Origin: Gammaproteobacteria bacterium
Lineage (GTDB): Bacteria; Pseudomonadota; Gammaproteobacteria; Enterobacterales; Alteromonadaceae
Direction: 5' to 3'
Assembly: GCA_018826295.1 (NCBI GenBank)
Contig: JAHJZX010000057.1
Span: 1-64,000 of the forward strand
Length of the DNA: 64,000 nt
Both the position numbers and the translations under genes were made by a program. The notes below the pieces were generated by a model that worked only from the letters and a program-made list of their open reading frames with translations, had not been told where the DNA came from and did no database searches. This document shows, piece after piece, positions 1 through 11,618 of this stretch (its first letter is position 1; each line of letters starts with the position of its first letter).

Positions 1-226
1 AACCGGCGCAACAATCGAATTTACACCGTTGATGGTCGCTAATGGCGAAGACATCTCTATCGGTGCACCTTTAGTTGAAGGTGGTAAAGTAGTAGCGGAA
101 GTGGTCACTCATGGCCGTGGCGATAAAATTAAAATCGTTAAGTTCCGTCGTCGTAAGCATTCACGTAAACAGATGGGCCACCGCCAGTGGTTCACTGAAG
201 TGAAAATTACCAGCATCAGCGCGTAA
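1..226 (+). CDS. rplU: 50S ribosomal protein L21 (partial, 5' end missing)
   Basis: This is the C-terminal three quarters of ribosomal protein L21, a 23S rRNA-binding protein of the large subunit. The frame is open from base 2 to the TAA at 224-226; the start lies left of the window. The reading [11 protein letters not shown], then the basic stretch [15 protein letters not shown] and the end [10 protein letters not shown], match the L21 family closely. rpmA follows after 15 bases, the usual rplU-rpmA operon. The internal ATG at 29 is a methionine inside the protein, not the start. Confidence 0.97.
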   Translation, partial: TGATIEFTPLMVANGEDISIGAPLVEGGKVVAEVVTHGRGDKIKIVKFRRRKHSRKQMGHRQWFTEVKITSISA

Positions 227-241
227 CAGGAGTATCGACAC

Positions 242-499
242 ATGGCAAGTAAGAAAGGTGTAGGTAGCACTCGTAACGGTCGCGATTCAGAAGCTAAACG
301 CTTAGGTGTTAAGCGCTTCGGTGGCGAATCTGTTTTAGCTGGTAGCATCATCGTGCGTCAGCGTGGTACTAAGTTCCACGCCGGCACTAACGTTGGTATC
401 GGTAAAGATCATACTTTGTTCGCTTTAACTGAAGGTAAAGTGAAATTCGAAGTAAAAGGCGAGCACAACCGTAAGTTCGTCAGTATCGTTAGCGAATAA
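242..499 (+). CDS. rpmA: 50S ribosomal protein L27
   Basis: An 85-aa protein of the usual L27 length. It begins [16 protein letters not shown], the flexible N-terminal tail that in this family reaches toward the peptidyl-transferase centre, and contains the family motif [13 protein letters not shown]. An AGGAG ribosome site precedes the ATG. It is the second gene of the rplU-rpmA operon and is followed directly by a strong rho-independent terminator at 518-542, so obgE is probably transcribed separately. Confidence 0.98.
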   Translation: MASKKGVGSTRNGRDSEAKRLGVKRFGGESVLAGSIIVRQRGTKFHAGTNVGIGKDHTLFALTEGKVKFEVKGEHNRKFVSIVSE

Positions 500-517
500 G
501 CTAACTCGTTTCTGAAG

Positions 518-542
518 AACCCCGCCTGGTGCGGGGTTTTTT
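518..542 (+). terminator. Rho-independent terminator after rpmA
   Basis: The stem CCCCGC (520-525) pairs with GCGGGG (531-536) around a 5-base loop, extended by an AA/TT pair, and is followed by a T-run. It ends the rplU-rpmA transcript 19 bases after the rpmA stop. Confidence 0.93.
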
Positions 543-593
543 ATTAGCATGAGCCAGTCGGGGCTGATTTTCCGACATCATTCAATAACCTAA

Positions 594-1811
<1,218 letters not shown>

Positions 1812-1820
1812 GGCCGCAGT

Positions 1821-2312
1821 ATGATCATTTCAATGGTTGCAGCTATGGCTGCCAATCGTGTTATTGGTCGTGCTAATCAGATGCCCTGGCATTTACCGGC
1901 AGATTTGCGCCATTTTAAGCAGGTTACGCTGGGCAAGCCGGTAATCATGGGCCGTAAAACGTTTGAATCTATCGGCCGGGTACTGCCTGGCCGGCGCAAT
2001 GTGATAATAAGCCGCACTGCACCTGTCGACAGCAAAGGCGCAGAATGGGTAAGCAGTGTGGAGCAAGCATTAAGCTTGCTGGCAGCGCAGCCAGAAGTAA
2101 TGGTGATAGGCGGTGGCGAAATTTACCGCCAGTGTCTGCCTCTGGCGCAGCGCTTGTATCTGACTGAAATTGAACTGGAAACTGAAGGCGATGCTTTCTT
2201 TCCCGACTATCAGCAAAGCGGGCAGTGGCAACTGACAGAAGACGTGCTATATTCGGCTGACGACCAAAACCGGTATAACTGCCGTTTTATCACACTTGAA
2301 CGTTTGGCCTGA
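1821..2312 (+). CDS. folA: Dihydrofolate reductase, type I
   Basis: A 163-aa DHFR that reduces dihydrofolate to tetrahydrofolate with NADPH. The N-terminus ISMVAAMAANRVIG, the substrate-site MPWHLPADLRHFK (with the catalytic acidic Asp), the NADPH-binding VIMGRKTFESIGR, and VIGGGEIY are all present, and the length is normal for chromosomal FolA. It lies 9 bases after obgE, so the two are probably cotranscribed. I see no truncation or unusual residue. Confidence 0.97.
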   Translation: MIISMVAAMAANRVIGRANQMPWHLPADLRHFKQVTLGKPVIMGRKTFESIGRVLPGRRNVIISRTAPVDSKGAEWVSSVEQALSLLAAQPEVMVIGGGEIYRQCLPLAQRLYLTEIELETEGDAFFPDYQQSGQWQLTEDVLYSADDQNRYNCRFITLERLA

Positions 2313-2384
2313 GATGCAGCTGGTTTGCACCGGCCAAAACATCTTGTTAAGATGGTTTAGCTTAAGTTCAGCGAGGAGTAGTAC

Positions 2385-2765
2385 ATGAGATTATTGCCAA
2401 CATTATTATGTGGTGCCGCAGTAACATTAACCCTGGTGGCTGCGCCTGCAGCGGTAGCCGATGATCAGCTGGCTGCTTCTATGTGTGATTACGTTGCTGC
2501 AGATGATAAAAACCGTCTGCGTAAAGTGTTGAGCGATTATCGCCTGCGCTTGCGCAACATTTATGATGGTGTGGTCTGCAACGGTGAAAACCTGATCCGC
2601 CACGCGTTTAAAAGTAACGCTAACGATGTCGGTGAGTTTATTGTAAAGCAATTACCGGGTTCAGCTGTTGCTGCATCGGGCGACATAGGCTGGGCTGAAG
2701 GCAATGGTTTTGCTGCGTCACCTTTGCTGGCGGTGTTAAAAGATCGCGCCGGTGGCGGCGATTAA
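2385..2765 (+). CDS. DUF3718 family exported protein
   Basis: A 126-aa protein with a clear signal peptide (hydrophobic residues 5-20, cleavage likely after AVA at about 25). The mature part contains two cysteines (MCDYV and VVCNGEN) and the sequence RIHAF-like region of DUF3718, a small periplasmic family seen in Alteromonadales. GAGGAG precedes the ATG. It has its own terminator at 2774-2802. Function is unknown; I assign only the family, from memory of its pattern. Confidence 0.8.
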   Translation: MRLLPTLLCGAAVTLTLVAAPAAVADDQLAASMCDYVAADDKNRLRKVLSDYRLRLRNIYDGVVCNGENLIRHAFKSNANDVGEFIVKQLPGSAVAASGDIGWAEGNGFAASPLLAVLKDRAGGGD

Positions 2766-2773
2766 AGTCTGAT

Positions 2774-2802
2774 AAAAAAAACCGCCGATTGGCGGTTTTT
2801 TT
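2774..2802. terminator. Bidirectional rho-independent terminator
   Basis: ACCGCC (2781-2786) and GGCGGT (2791-2796) pair around GATT, flanked by an A-run on the left and a T-run on the right. It can end the DUF3718 transcript on the plus strand and the convergent chemoreceptor transcript on the minus strand. Confidence 0.9.
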
Positions 2803-2821
2803 GTATCCAAACCCGATGCGG

Positions 2822-4834
2822 TTAAACCTTAAATTGGTCTACCGACACCCGTAACTCTTCTGCCAGTCTGGCAACTTCATGGCTTGACTCAGATGTCTGT
2901 TCGGCGCCAGAGGCAGTTTCTTCCGCTATCGATACGATAGACTCCAGCAGCTGGCTGATCTCGTGCGATACCTGATTCTGCTCTTTGGCGGCATTGGAGA
3001 TCTGTTCGCTCATATCATGGGCTAAATGTACTGCATGAGTGATAGAGTCCAGCGCCTTGGTGGCCACTTCAGTTTTTGCCACGCAATTTTCTGCCTGCTT
3101 TTTACCTTTGTTCATGGCCTCAACTGCTGCATGGGCACCGCTTTGCAGCACCTGGATCATCGCCTGAATTTCCTGGGTAGAGGCTTGTGTCTTGCTGGCA
3201 AGTGAGCGCACTTCGTCTGCTACTACCGCAAAGCCACGGCCTTGTTCACCAGCCCGGGCCGCTTCAATAGCCGCGTTTAGGGCCAGTAAGTTAGTTTGTT
3301 CGGCAATGCCGCGGATCACATCCAGTATGCTGCCGATTGAGGCGCTGTCTTTATGCAGTTTGTTAATTACTACGGAAGCCTGCTCAACTTCGTGCGATAA
3401 CTGCAGAATAATGGCTTTGTTCTCCAGCGAAATGCCTTTTACGCGTTCGGCTTCGTTATCGGCATTCTTTATTTCTGCTACTGCATCATTAGAGCTTTGC
3501 AGTACACCTTGTGAGGTACTGCTCATTTCAGTCGTCGCTGTGGCTGCTTGCGTAACCTGAGATTTTTGCTCGCGTATGGCCTGGGTTGTTTGTACGGTAA
3601 TGGCTGAGGTCTGCTCTGAGGCGGCAGCCAACTGGGTCGAGCGCGAAATAATGCCCTGGATCAGCTGCTGTAAGTTGGCGATAACCTTGTTGCAGTTACG
3701 CGCCAGCTCACCAAATTCATCTTTGGCACTGTCATCCAGTTTTTGCGTTAAATCACCGGAAGCCACTACACCCAGAATATCATTAACTTTTGCCAGCGGG
3801 TTGATAATGCTTTTCACGGTAATAACGGCGATCAGTACGGCTAACAGTATCGATACCAGCATTACGATAAAGATAATAGTAATAGCGTTAGATACGCTTT
3901 GTGTAGCTTGCTGCTGTATGCTTTCTGCTGCTGAGCTTGCTTCGTCTAACAGACCGGTCAGCACGGTAATAGCATTGGCGGTTTGCTGCTCAACTGAAGC
4001 TAACAAGGTTGTCGCTTCGGCGCTACTTTGTAAGCGGGCCGCTTTAATGCTTGGAATACCGTTAGCGCCCTGTAGTAGCTCGTTTATAGCCTTAACTTTT
4101 TCTTCCAGATCAGCGACCAGCGTTACCTGAGCGCCTGCTTCGGCTTTAATAGTAGTAAACTGTTCATTTAAATCTTTTAGCCGAAAGGCAATTTCATTGC
4201 TAATGGTGTTAGCAGTGCTGTCAGACAAGGTGCGGTTTAAATCAACGACATTACTGATCAGTGTATTTATACCGGTTTCCAGCGCGGTTGCCGCTGTGTA
4301 TGAACGGGGAAAGCGGCGCTGTACATCGCGTACGTCGGTAAAGTCCAGAATAAGCGACGCCATATCATCAGCATGCATTTCTAAATCAGCCAGCTTGCTG
4401 TCTATACTATCGCGCAGCGTTAAACCACGACTAAGTTGGTCAAACAGCCGGCTGCTTACTGGTACAAATTCATTGTAGGCCTGTGCAACAGAGGCTGCAG
4501 CTGCTTTTAAAGTTGTCTCATTACTGACTGCGGTACTTAACTTTTGCGCAGCAGCCTCATAGACTTGTTGTTCTTTATTAAACTGTGCTTTAAAGCTGGC
4601 AATGCTGCTGAGCTCGGTGGCATTAAAGGCTTGTAAGCTGAGTTTGCTCATAATGACAAACTCACTTTTCATTAAGGCGCTGTTTTCAAGTGCCGGTATC
4701 GACACCTTATTCACTTCAGTGGTTGCACTGCTAATGGTATTGAGTCTGTTGTAGGAGGTGGTGCCAATGATCAGCAGCAGTAGCGAAATAACGCCAAAGC
4801 CTCCCATAATCCGTAATGCAACGGTTAACTTCAT
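2822..4834 (-). CDS. Methyl-accepting chemotaxis protein
   Basis: A 670-aa transmembrane chemoreceptor. TM1 is at about residues 9-27. A long, mainly helical periplasmic region of roughly 280 residues follows, a size compatible with a helical bimodular (HBM) or extended four-helix sensor. TM2 is near 317-342, followed by a HAMP domain and the cytoplasmic signalling hairpin. The hairpin tip contains the conserved [24 protein letters not shown] core followed by [19 protein letters not shown] precedes the ATG. It is a single gene, convergent with the DUF3718 gene. The ligand cannot be read from sequence. Confidence 0.95.
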   Translation of the reverse strand: MKLTVALRIMGGFGVISLLLLIIGTTSYNRLNTISSATTEVNKVSIPALENSALMKSEFVIMSKLSLQAFNATELSSIASFKAQFNKEQQVYEAAAQKLSTAVSNETTLKAAAASVAQAYNEFVPVSSRLFDQLSRGLTLRDSIDSKLADLEMHADDMASLILDFTDVRDVQRRFPRSYTAATALETGINTLISNVVDLNRTLSDSTANTISNEIAFRLKDLNEQFTTIKAEAGAQVTLVADLEEKVKAINELLQGANGIPSIKAARLQSSAEATTLLASVEQQTANAITVLTGLLDEASSAAESIQQQATQSVSNAITIIFIVMLVSILLAVLIAVITVKSIINPLAKVNDILGVVASGDLTQKLDDSAKDEFGELARNCNKVIANLQQLIQGIISRSTQLAAASEQTSAITVQTTQAIREQKSQVTQAATATTEMSSTSQGVLQSSNDAVAEIKNADNEAERVKGISLENKAIILQLSHEVEQASVVINKLHKDSASIGSILDVIRGIAEQTNLLALNAAIEAARAGEQGRGFAVVADEVRSLASKTQASTQEIQAMIQVLQSGAHAAVEAMNKGKKQAENCVAKTEVATKALDSITHAVHLAHDMSEQISNAAKEQNQVSHEISQLLESIVSIAEETASGAEQTSESSHEVARLAEELRVSVDQFKV

Positions 4835-4913
4835 AATAACTCCAATTGTTACTGAACTCAGTACTGTTGGTCAGCTCAGCATTGGGCTGACATCAGGCCA
4901 CACTTTTAAGTTG

Positions 4914-5732
4914 TTAACTATACCCTGAGCGGGCCAAACCTGCCACACTGTATCTTTGTTGAGTTTCTATACAATAGGCTGTTAATGCGTTACCCCAGAC
5001 ACAGCCGGTATCCAGAGCATGGATGTTGGGTATAGGACTATACCCGTTTAGCGCTGCCCAGTGGCCAAAAAAGAGTTCAGCCTGCAAACGGTTGCGCCAG
5101 AATTCGTACCAGGGTACCAGCACGGTCTGATTACGTGGATGGCCTTTTTCTTTTAGCTCAAGTGAACCGTCCTGGCGACAAAAACGCATGCGTGTGCAGC
5201 TGTTGATGGTAAATCGCCAGCGCTGTTGCGGGTTGATGGCATCGGTTAAGCGCTCAGGCTTATTGCCATACATGTTTTGCAGCAAAGGCAGAGGATCAGT
5301 GCGTAGCTGATGCTGCACTTCTGCCGTCATTGCCATAGCCTGCGCCAGTGACCATTCCGGCGCCAGGCCGGCGTGCACCATTAGCTGGCGCTGATCGGGG
5401 CTTACATACAACAAGGGTTGCTGACATAGCCAGTGTATTAATTCATCCAGCTGCGGGCTGTCGAGCAGCGGTTGCAGTTGGTCTTGCGCTTTAACACTAC
5501 TAATGCCGTAATAACAGGCAATAAGATGCAAGTCATGATTGCCCAGCACGGTAACGGCTTTATCGGCGAGGTTTTTGACAAATTGCAGGCACTGCAGCGA
5601 TTGTGGCCCACGCGCAACTAAATCGCCGCAAAACCATAAGGTATCATTGTGCTGATCATAGCCGATATGCTGCAGTAAACGTTGCAGTGCATCGTAACAG
5701 CCCTGCAAATCGCCTATGACGTAAGTAGCCAT
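4914..5732 (-). CDS. apaH: Symmetrical bis(5'-nucleosyl)-tetraphosphatase
   Basis: A 272-aa calcineurin-like phosphoesterase that splits Ap4A into two ADP. The metal-binding motifs GDLQGCYD (near the N-terminus), FCGDLVARGP and LGNHDLH are intact, and the length fits E. coli ApaH. Its ATG overlaps the apaG stop by one base (TAATG), showing translational coupling at the end of the lptD-surA-pdxA-rsmA-apaG-apaH operon. Confidence 0.97.
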   Translation of the reverse strand: MATYVIGDLQGCYDALQRLLQHIGYDQHNDTLWFCGDLVARGPQSLQCLQFVKNLADKAVTVLGNHDLHLIACYYGISSVKAQDQLQPLLDSPQLDELIHWLCQQPLLYVSPDQRQLMVHAGLAPEWSLAQAMAMTAEVQHQLRTDPLPLLQNMYGNKPERLTDAINPQQRWRFTINSCTRMRFCRQDGSLELKEKGHPRNQTVLVPWYEFWRNRLQAELFFGHWAALNGYSPIPNIHALDTGCVWGNALTAYCIETQQRYSVAGLARSGYS

Positions 5733-6109
5733 TAATTTAGAATATTAGGCATGGCCAGACGAAAAAGCGGAATAGCAGCATTAAACTGTTCCTGCTGCTT
5801 TGTCACCATCTCATAATGGCCTTGCATGGTGCCTACCGGGGTTTCCAATACTGCGCCGCTGGTGTACTGATAGCTGCTGCCGGGAGCCAGTTTAGGTTGC
5901 TCACCGATAACACCGTCGCCGTCTACTTCGGTTTGTTTGCCATTAGCGTCGGTAATTAACCAGTGCCGTCTGAGCAACTGCACGTCCTCACTGCTGTGGT
6001 TACGAATAGTGATGGTATAAGCAAACACATAGCGCTGGGCGCTGGGGTCGGATTGTGCAGCGATATAAAAGGTATCTACGCTAACAGCGATATTATACTG
6101 TGTTGTCAT
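5732..6109 (-). CDS. apaG: ApaG (CO2+/MG2+ efflux-type, DUF525 fold) protein
   Basis: A 125-aa immunoglobulin-like fold protein of the ApaG/DUF525 family, whose exact function is unsettled. I place the start at 6109 ([11 protein letters not shown]), because the ATG then overlaps the rsmA stop as ATGA and gives the usual family length. An upstream in-frame start at 6136 would add nine unrelated residues from inside rsmA. The conserved motifs [36 protein letters not shown] and F.A.IP.F.L are present. Confidence 0.95.
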   Translation of the reverse strand: MTTQYNIAVSVDTFYIAAQSDPSAQRYVFAYTITIRNHSSEDVQLLRRHWLITDANGKQTEVDGDGVIGEQPKLAPGSSYQYTSGAVLETPVGTMQGHYEMVTKQQEQFNAAIPLFRLAMPNILN

Positions 6110-6918
6110 ACTGCAGACTCTTGCTGGTGCAGCCATTGTGCTAACTGTACAAATTGTTCTACCGTCAACTGTTCAGGCCGTAAGGTCGGGTTTAAGCCCA
6201 ATTGCTCCAGCTGTTCGGCTGTGGCGATGTTGCTAAAGCAGTTGCGAATTGTTTTACGGCGTTGATTAAAGGCCTCCAGGCAAACGCGGTTTAACACTTC
6301 TGCCGGTACATCGGCCCGTTGCGCAATGGCTTTGGGGATCAGCCGCACGACGGCTGAGTCTACCTTAGGCGCCGGTTTAAAGGCTCCCGGGCCCACTTCT
6401 ACTACCGGCATGGCCTGGCAATAATATTGTGTCATGACGCTCAGTCTGCCATAGGCTTTACTGCCATGGCTGGCTGTCATACGCTGTACGACTTCTTTTT
6501 GCAGCATAAAATGCATGTTTTCAATCTGGTCGGCATAGCTAAACAGGTGAAACAGTAGCGGCGTTGACACATTGTAGGGCAGATTGCCGAATACTTTTAG
6601 CTTTTGGCCATCCTTTAGCAGGCTGTTAAAATCAAACTTCATCGCATCGGCCTGATGAATCGTCAACTTGTCAGCCAGCTGTGGATGTTCGCTTAGCCGT
6701 TGCGCTAAATCGCGGTCCAGTTCAATGACGATAAGGTGTCCGGCGGCCTCGACTACCGGCTCAGTTAACGCGCCAAGACCGGGGCCAATTTCAACCAGTG
6801 TCTGGCCTGGCTTGGGCGCTATGGCTTTGACAATACGGCCAATAACCTGAGGATCATGCAGAAAGTTTTGCCCGAAGCGCTTACGGGCTCTGTGGCCTTG
6901 ATGTACATTGTCAGTCAT
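6106..6918 (-). CDS. rsmA: 16S rRNA (A1518/A1519-N6)-dimethyltransferase
   Basis: A 270-aa KsgA/RsmA methyltransferase that dimethylates two adjacent adenines in helix 45 of 16S rRNA late in 30S assembly. Visible motifs are [11 protein letters not shown] at the N-terminus, the SAM-binding [21 protein letters not shown], and the catalytic [12 protein letters not shown]. It lies one base after the pdxA stop and overlaps apaG by four bases, in the conserved surA-pdxA-rsmA-apaG-apaH order. Confidence 0.98.
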   Translation of the reverse strand: MTDNVHQGHRARKRFGQNFLHDPQVIGRIVKAIAPKPGQTLVEIGPGLGALTEPVVEAAGHLIVIELDRDLAQRLSEHPQLADKLTIHQADAMKFDFNSLLKDGQKLKVFGNLPYNVSTPLLFHLFSYADQIENMHFMLQKEVVQRMTASHGSKAYGRLSVMTQYYCQAMPVVEVGPGAFKPAPKVDSAVVRLIPKAIAQRADVPAEVLNRVCLEAFNQRRKTIRNCFSNIATAEQLEQLGLNPTLRPEQLTVEQFVQLAQWLHQQESAV

Positions 6919-6919
6919 A

Positions 6920-7906
6920 TTAATTCGTCGTTTGGTTGGCTAGTGTAATAGCCTGATTTAAAGCATGAAAAAAGCTACCGGCATCTGCTTTGCCAGTACC
7001 GGCTAGTTCAAGCGCAGTACCATGGTCAACTGAAGTGCGGATTAACGGCAGGCCCAGGCTAATATTAACCGAACGGCCAAAGCCCATATGTTTTAATACC
7101 GGTAAACCCTGATCATGATACATCGCCAGTACAGCGTCGGCGTCATTCAGGTATTTGGGTTGAAACAGCGTGTCTGCTGGCAAAGGCCCGACCAAATCCA
7201 TACCTGTTTCACGCAGTTGTGCCAAGGTTGGGTTGATAATGTCGAGCTCTTCGCGGCCAAGATGGCCATCTTCCCCGGCATGCGGGTTCAGGCCACAGAC
7301 ATAGATCCTCGGTTTGGCAATAGCAAATTTCTGTTGTAGATCCTGATGCAGGATGGTCAGCACCTTGGTAAGCCGGTCAGCAGTAATGGCCTTGGCGACA
7401 TAAGCCAGCGGAATATGTGTCGTTGCCAAGGCAACCCGTAACCCCTCGGTAGCCAACATCATAACGACATAGGGTGTATTGGATTGCAGCGCAAAAAATT
7501 CCGTATGACCACTGAAGGGAATGCCAGCTTTATTAATAATGCCTTTATGTACCGGCCCGGTGACAATGGCGGCAAACTCACCACTGATCGATTTTTCACC
7601 GGCAAAGCTTAGCGTGTCAACAACATAGCGGCCATTGGCTGCATTCAGCTGGCCAGCCTGTACCGGCTCTGCCAGCGCAAAGTCAACTATCGTCAGGCTA
7701 CCGGCTTGCTGTGGTTTGGCGGGCTTACTGGCATCATATGGCAGTAACTTTAGCGGCAGTTGCAAATGCGCTGCACGTTCGGTTAATAACGCGGCGTTAG
7801 CGCATACCACCAGTTCAACCGGCCAATCCTGTTGCGCCAGCCGGATCACCAGATCCGGCCCTATGCCTGCCGGCTCGCCTGGAGTAATGCCAATACGCAT
7901 GCTCAT
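6920..7906 (-). CDS. pdxA: 4-hydroxythreonine-4-phosphate dehydrogenase
   Basis: A 328-aa PdxA enzyme of the DXP-dependent pyridoxal phosphate pathway; it oxidises 4-phosphohydroxy-L-threonine with NAD. The N-terminal [15 protein letters not shown] and the metal-ligand motifs [21 protein letters not shown] and [10 protein letters not shown] are intact. GGAG is six bases before the first ATG (7906), which supports that start over the second ATG two codons later. The surA stop adjoins it directly. Confidence 0.98.
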   Translation of the reverse strand: MSMRIGITPGEPAGIGPDLVIRLAQQDWPVELVVCANAALLTERAAHLQLPLKLLPYDASKPAKPQQAGSLTIVDFALAEPVQAGQLNAANGRYVVDTLSFAGEKSISGEFAAIVTGPVHKGIINKAGIPFSGHTEFFALQSNTPYVVMMLATEGLRVALATTHIPLAYVAKAITADRLTKVLTILHQDLQQKFAIAKPRIYVCGLNPHAGEDGHLGREELDIINPTLAQLRETGMDLVGPLPADTLFQPKYLNDADAVLAMYHDQGLPVLKHMGFGRSVNISLGLPLIRTSVDHGTALELAGTGKADAGSFFHALNQAITLANQTTN

Positions 7907-9196
7907 TTATTGCTCCGACATGACTTCTATATGCGCTTCTTCACGCAGTTCGCGCAGGAAATTGGTGGCTTCTTCACCGTAACGACGGTTAAAGATCATG
8001 CGGTAGACCTGTTCGCGTTTTTTGTCTGCGGTAGCATCGACAGTGCGTTTTTCCATAACCTGGGCGATGTGCCAGCCATGCTCTGTTCGAAATGGCTCAC
8101 TGATTTCGTTTATCTCTAACCGGTTTAGCGTATCGCGAAAGGCCGGTACGAAAATGTCTGCTTCGGCCCAACCCAGCTCGCCACCATTTAATTTTGAGCC
8201 CGGATCTTCAGAATGTTGCTTGGCTAGCTCGGCAAATTCGCTGTCATCCTGGCGTAATTTGGCGGCAAATTCAGCCAGCATAGTACGGGCCCGCTCTTCG
8301 CTGAGAATGATGGACGGTTTCAGCAGGATATGACGGGATCTGACTTCTTTTATATCGGCAACATTGTCACCACGAATGTCGAAGATAGACAATATATGAA
8401 AACCTGCACCTGAGCGCAGCGGGCCGATAATGTCGCTTTTTTTCCGACCCCGGATGGCTTCAGAAAACAGCGACGGCATTTCATTGATATTCATCCAGCC
8501 AAGGTCGCCGCCTTCCAGTGCTTTGGCGCCGGAGGACGACGCTATCGCTATGCGTTTAAAATCACTGCCACTGCGTAATAACTCCATTACCTTATCGGCG
8601 CGCTCTTTTGCCTGGTTTACATCGTCCGTCCCAGCCTGAGCCGGTATGGCAATTAAAATATGCCCCAGGTTGTATTGCTCATTGCTGGCGCCTTGTTCTT
8701 CCATCAGTTTGATCAGGCTATCGACTTCCTGCGGGCTGATATAAATGCGTCTTTGCACGTTGGCACGAACCACTTCATTGGTGATCATTTCTTCACGCAG
8801 TCGCTCACGAAAACGCTCGTAGTTACCTTCTTCGGCTACCACCTGTTGGCGAAAGGCTTCCAGTGACAGCTTTTCACCGGCGGCGATATTACGAATAGTA
8901 TCATCCAGCTGGGAGTCGCTAATCTGCATGCCCATACGCTGAGCCATTTGTAACTGCAGATTAGTTGAAATCAATCTTTCAGTGGCCTGGGTACGCAGCG
9001 CAGCATCAGAAGGTAAGGTTTGCCCCTGGGCTGCGGCATTACGCTTAACCCGCTCGACAATATCGACGATGTCGCTTTCTAGCACGACGCTGTTATCAAC
9101 GATAGCGGCCACCCGATCAATTTCGCGTTCAGCAGCGACAGCGCTGATACTGGTACAACACAGCAGGGTTGCCGCGATAAGTTGGGATAACTTCAT
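7907..9196 (-). CDS. surA: Periplasmic peptidyl-prolyl isomerase/chaperone SurA
   Basis: A 429-aa periplasmic chaperone for unfolded outer-membrane proteins. A signal peptide (about residues 1-21) ends in AVAA. The SurA N-domain follows, then two parvulin (PPIC) domains: the first around residues 170-270 (GHILIAIPA, GGDLGWMNINEMP) and the second around 285-385 (SRHILLKPS, GGELGWAEADIFVP). It lies 11 bases after lptD, whose barrel needs SurA for assembly. AGGAA precedes the ATG. Confidence 0.97.
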   Translation of the reverse strand: MKLSQLIAATLLCCTSISAVAAEREIDRVAAIVDNSVVLESDIVDIVERVKRNAAAQGQTLPSDAALRTQATERLISTNLQLQMAQRMGMQISDSQLDDTIRNIAAGEKLSLEAFRQQVVAEEGNYERFRERLREEMITNEVVRANVQRRIYISPQEVDSLIKLMEEQGASNEQYNLGHILIAIPAQAGTDDVNQAKERADKVMELLRSGSDFKRIAIASSSGAKALEGGDLGWMNINEMPSLFSEAIRGRKKSDIIGPLRSGAGFHILSIFDIRGDNVADIKEVRSRHILLKPSIILSEERARTMLAEFAAKLRQDDSEFAELAKQHSEDPGSKLNGGELGWAEADIFVPAFRDTLNRLEINEISEPFRTEHGWHIAQVMEKRTVDATADKKREQVYRMIFNRRYGEEATNFLRELREEAHIEVMSEQ

Positions 9197-9207
9197 AAAT
9201 TCCTACA

Positions 9208-11460
9208 TCAATTAGTTAATAAAAATGGCCGACGATAACTGAAAATACCGTTAGACAGCATATCGGTAACACCAAAGCCGGCACTGTCACCAAAACCTTT
9301 TAACACGAATTGCACGCCAATGCTGGTATCTAAACGGCTGTAATCATTAAAGTTACCAACAGGTAATTCTAAATCAGTTAACAGTTGCCGCTTTGCTATC
9401 AGTCTGACGGCCCAGCAGCAGGACTCATATTGCATACCTATACTGGCATCTATCATACGATGATTCGTTAAATCGCGGTAGTAACTGGCGACCAATTGCC
9501 ACTGCTCGGACACTGGCATGGTGCCCAACATGCCAAGCTGCTGTATTTCCACACCTGAGACTGCCCGGCTGTATCGATGGTTCAATTGAAACAGGCTTTT
9601 GTCGCTGGCCCGGTAATCCAGCGAAGCACTGCTTTTGATTACCTGGTCGTTATCGATATCATATTGTACGGCTGAGCTGAAATACCATTTGCGAAACCAA
9701 TGCCAGATTAATTCTGCAGCCAGCATCGACTCGGCCGGAGTTAAATCGTCGGTTTCACCCGGTTGTATCACTGGCGTATCGAGGAAAAAGATCTGTCCCA
9801 AACTAAACCGAAATAACTCATTGTCGATATTGTCATAAAACCGGCTGGTCCAACCGACGGTCAGCTGATTGGCTTGGTTAATCCTGTCTAGCCCTGAGTA
9901 ACGGTTTTGCCGGAACAGACCGTAGTAGTCATCCTGCAGTCGGGCGGTGTCATACAAACCAATGGCACTTTGATCCCGATACGGAATATACAGGTATTGC
10001 AACTGAGGTTCGAAGGTTTGCAAACCGGTTTCGCCAAACCAGTCGTATTCACGCTCCAGATTAAGTTTGGAATGTAATCTGACTTTCGGGATAGTCCGGC
10101 TGACCGAGGAGGCTACCGCCGTGTTGTCATCGGCAGCGTCTTGCTGATAATAAGTATAGAGCAAACTGGCTTCAGCGGTCAGCTCGAAAGCCGGAGTAAT
10201 AAAAGGGGCCACCAGTTTGGGTTCAAGGTGAATTCGGTCAGCATCGCGGATATCGGCCTGATCATTTCTGAAATGGGCATATTGCGCCTGCCAATCGAAG
10301 TTTATGCCAGGTAATAAAGATAGCGGCTGGGCAGAGGCTAAACTCAGCTCGGGTAAAGTGCTGTAAGCTTTATTGTAATTACCCAGAATTTCAAAACCCT
10401 GCATCCTTAACTGTGAATGTACCTGCTCGCCGTAGTAGCTCAGGTTAGCTTCGCGCAGCAATTGGGTGTCGCTTTGATTATTGTAGTCGGAGCCCAATTC
10501 ACTGAGGTAGGCATCATCACTGACGTCGGTAAGATCAATAAAACCACGCCACTGCTCGGTAAAGTCGCTGACATGGCTGATATGTGCCAGATAACGCTGA
10601 CCAAAATTGTCTGGTTTATCATTGTCAGAATTGAGATATTCCAGTTGCAATGTGCCCTGGTGTTGCTCGGTTAAATAGCGAAAGGCCGATTTAAGCTGAG
10701 CGCCGCGTTTACTCATATAACGTGGCGTCAGAGTCAGATCGTAGTTTGGCGCCAGATTAAAGTAATAGGGCAGTTCAAATTCTGCGCCGAGTTTTTGTGA
10801 ACTGCCAAATTTGGGCAGTAAAACACCGCTGCGGCGTTGTTCGGTAACCGGAAAGGTTAAATAAGGCAGGTAAAATACCGGAATATCTTTTATCTTAAAC
10901 ACCGCATGATGGGCTTCGCCCCAGCCTTCACCGGCTTCAATATTGATCTTAGTAGCATGCAAGCCCCAGCTATTGTCATTTTGTGGGCAGGTGGTAAATA
11001 AAGCGTTTTCCAGCAGCAACTGTTGTTCGCCGGCGGTAAGCCGCTTGGCGTCACCGCGGCCGGCCTGTGTCAGAAAGCGATAACTGGCCTGATCTAATCG
11101 GGCAGCGTTATTTAGCAGATCGGCACTAAACTGTGCGCCCTGTACCTGCACGCTCTGGTTATAATATTGAATGCCGCCATCGGCATTGATGGTTTGTTTG
11201 TCCCGGTCAAAGTTTGCTTGTGGTGCCAGCAATAAGGTATCACGGTAACGGATTTCCACCTGACCACTGAAACGGGTACGTAAATTGGCTTCCATGTCGG
11301 CATGGTTAGATGCAATCCGTATCGCCGGATCATTTACATCCAGCTGTGACAACTCGGCCGGCACGGCTGGGGGTACGTAACAGGCAGAGACAGCTTCAGC
11401 CTGAGCCACAGTGGCGTAAAAGATTGGAAAAAGAAATACCACAGCTAACCCATGCTTCAT
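9208..11460 (-). CDS. lptD: LPS-assembly outer-membrane protein LptD
   Basis: A 750-aa protein that with LptE inserts lipopolysaccharide into the outer leaflet. Residues 1-21 form a signal peptide. The LptA-like beta-jellyroll covers about 50-200, and the 26-strand barrel fills the rest. Cysteines lie near residue 27 (ACYVPP), at TTCPQND and in the late ESCCWAV pair, consistent with the conserved inter-domain disulphides of LptD. It is the first gene of the minus-strand operon and is divergent from djlA across 158 bases. Confidence 0.96.
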   Translation of the reverse strand: MKHGLAVVFLFPIFYATVAQAEAVSACYVPPAVPAELSQLDVNDPAIRIASNHADMEANLRTRFSGQVEIRYRDTLLLAPQANFDRDKQTINADGGIQYYNQSVQVQGAQFSADLLNNAARLDQASYRFLTQAGRGDAKRLTAGEQQLLLENALFTTCPQNDNSWGLHATKINIEAGEGWGEAHHAVFKIKDIPVFYLPYLTFPVTEQRRSGVLLPKFGSSQKLGAEFELPYYFNLAPNYDLTLTPRYMSKRGAQLKSAFRYLTEQHQGTLQLEYLNSDNDKPDNFGQRYLAHISHVSDFTEQWRGFIDLTDVSDDAYLSELGSDYNNQSDTQLLREANLSYYGEQVHSQLRMQGFEILGNYNKAYSTLPELSLASAQPLSLLPGINFDWQAQYAHFRNDQADIRDADRIHLEPKLVAPFITPAFELTAEASLLYTYYQQDAADDNTAVASSVSRTIPKVRLHSKLNLEREYDWFGETGLQTFEPQLQYLYIPYRDQSAIGLYDTARLQDDYYGLFRQNRYSGLDRINQANQLTVGWTSRFYDNIDNELFRFSLGQIFFLDTPVIQPGETDDLTPAESMLAAELIWHWFRKWYFSSAVQYDIDNDQVIKSSASLDYRASDKSLFQLNHRYSRAVSGVEIQQLGMLGTMPVSEQWQLVASYYRDLTNHRMIDASIGMQYESCCWAVRLIAKRQLLTDLELPVGNFNDYSRLDTSIGVQFVLKGFGDSAGFGVTDMLSNGIFSYRRPFLLTN

Positions 11461-11618
11461 GCAGCCACTCTTGCCTTACTCATTATTCTGTTGACATTAT
11501 GTACACCAGCGGACCCGGTATAATAAATCAATTTTAGAATTCCTGCTAATCCGATATAGTGCTGCGCATACGCAGTATAAATTAGCTGCCAGTTACAGAT
11601 GATGTTAAAGGTGAAGAT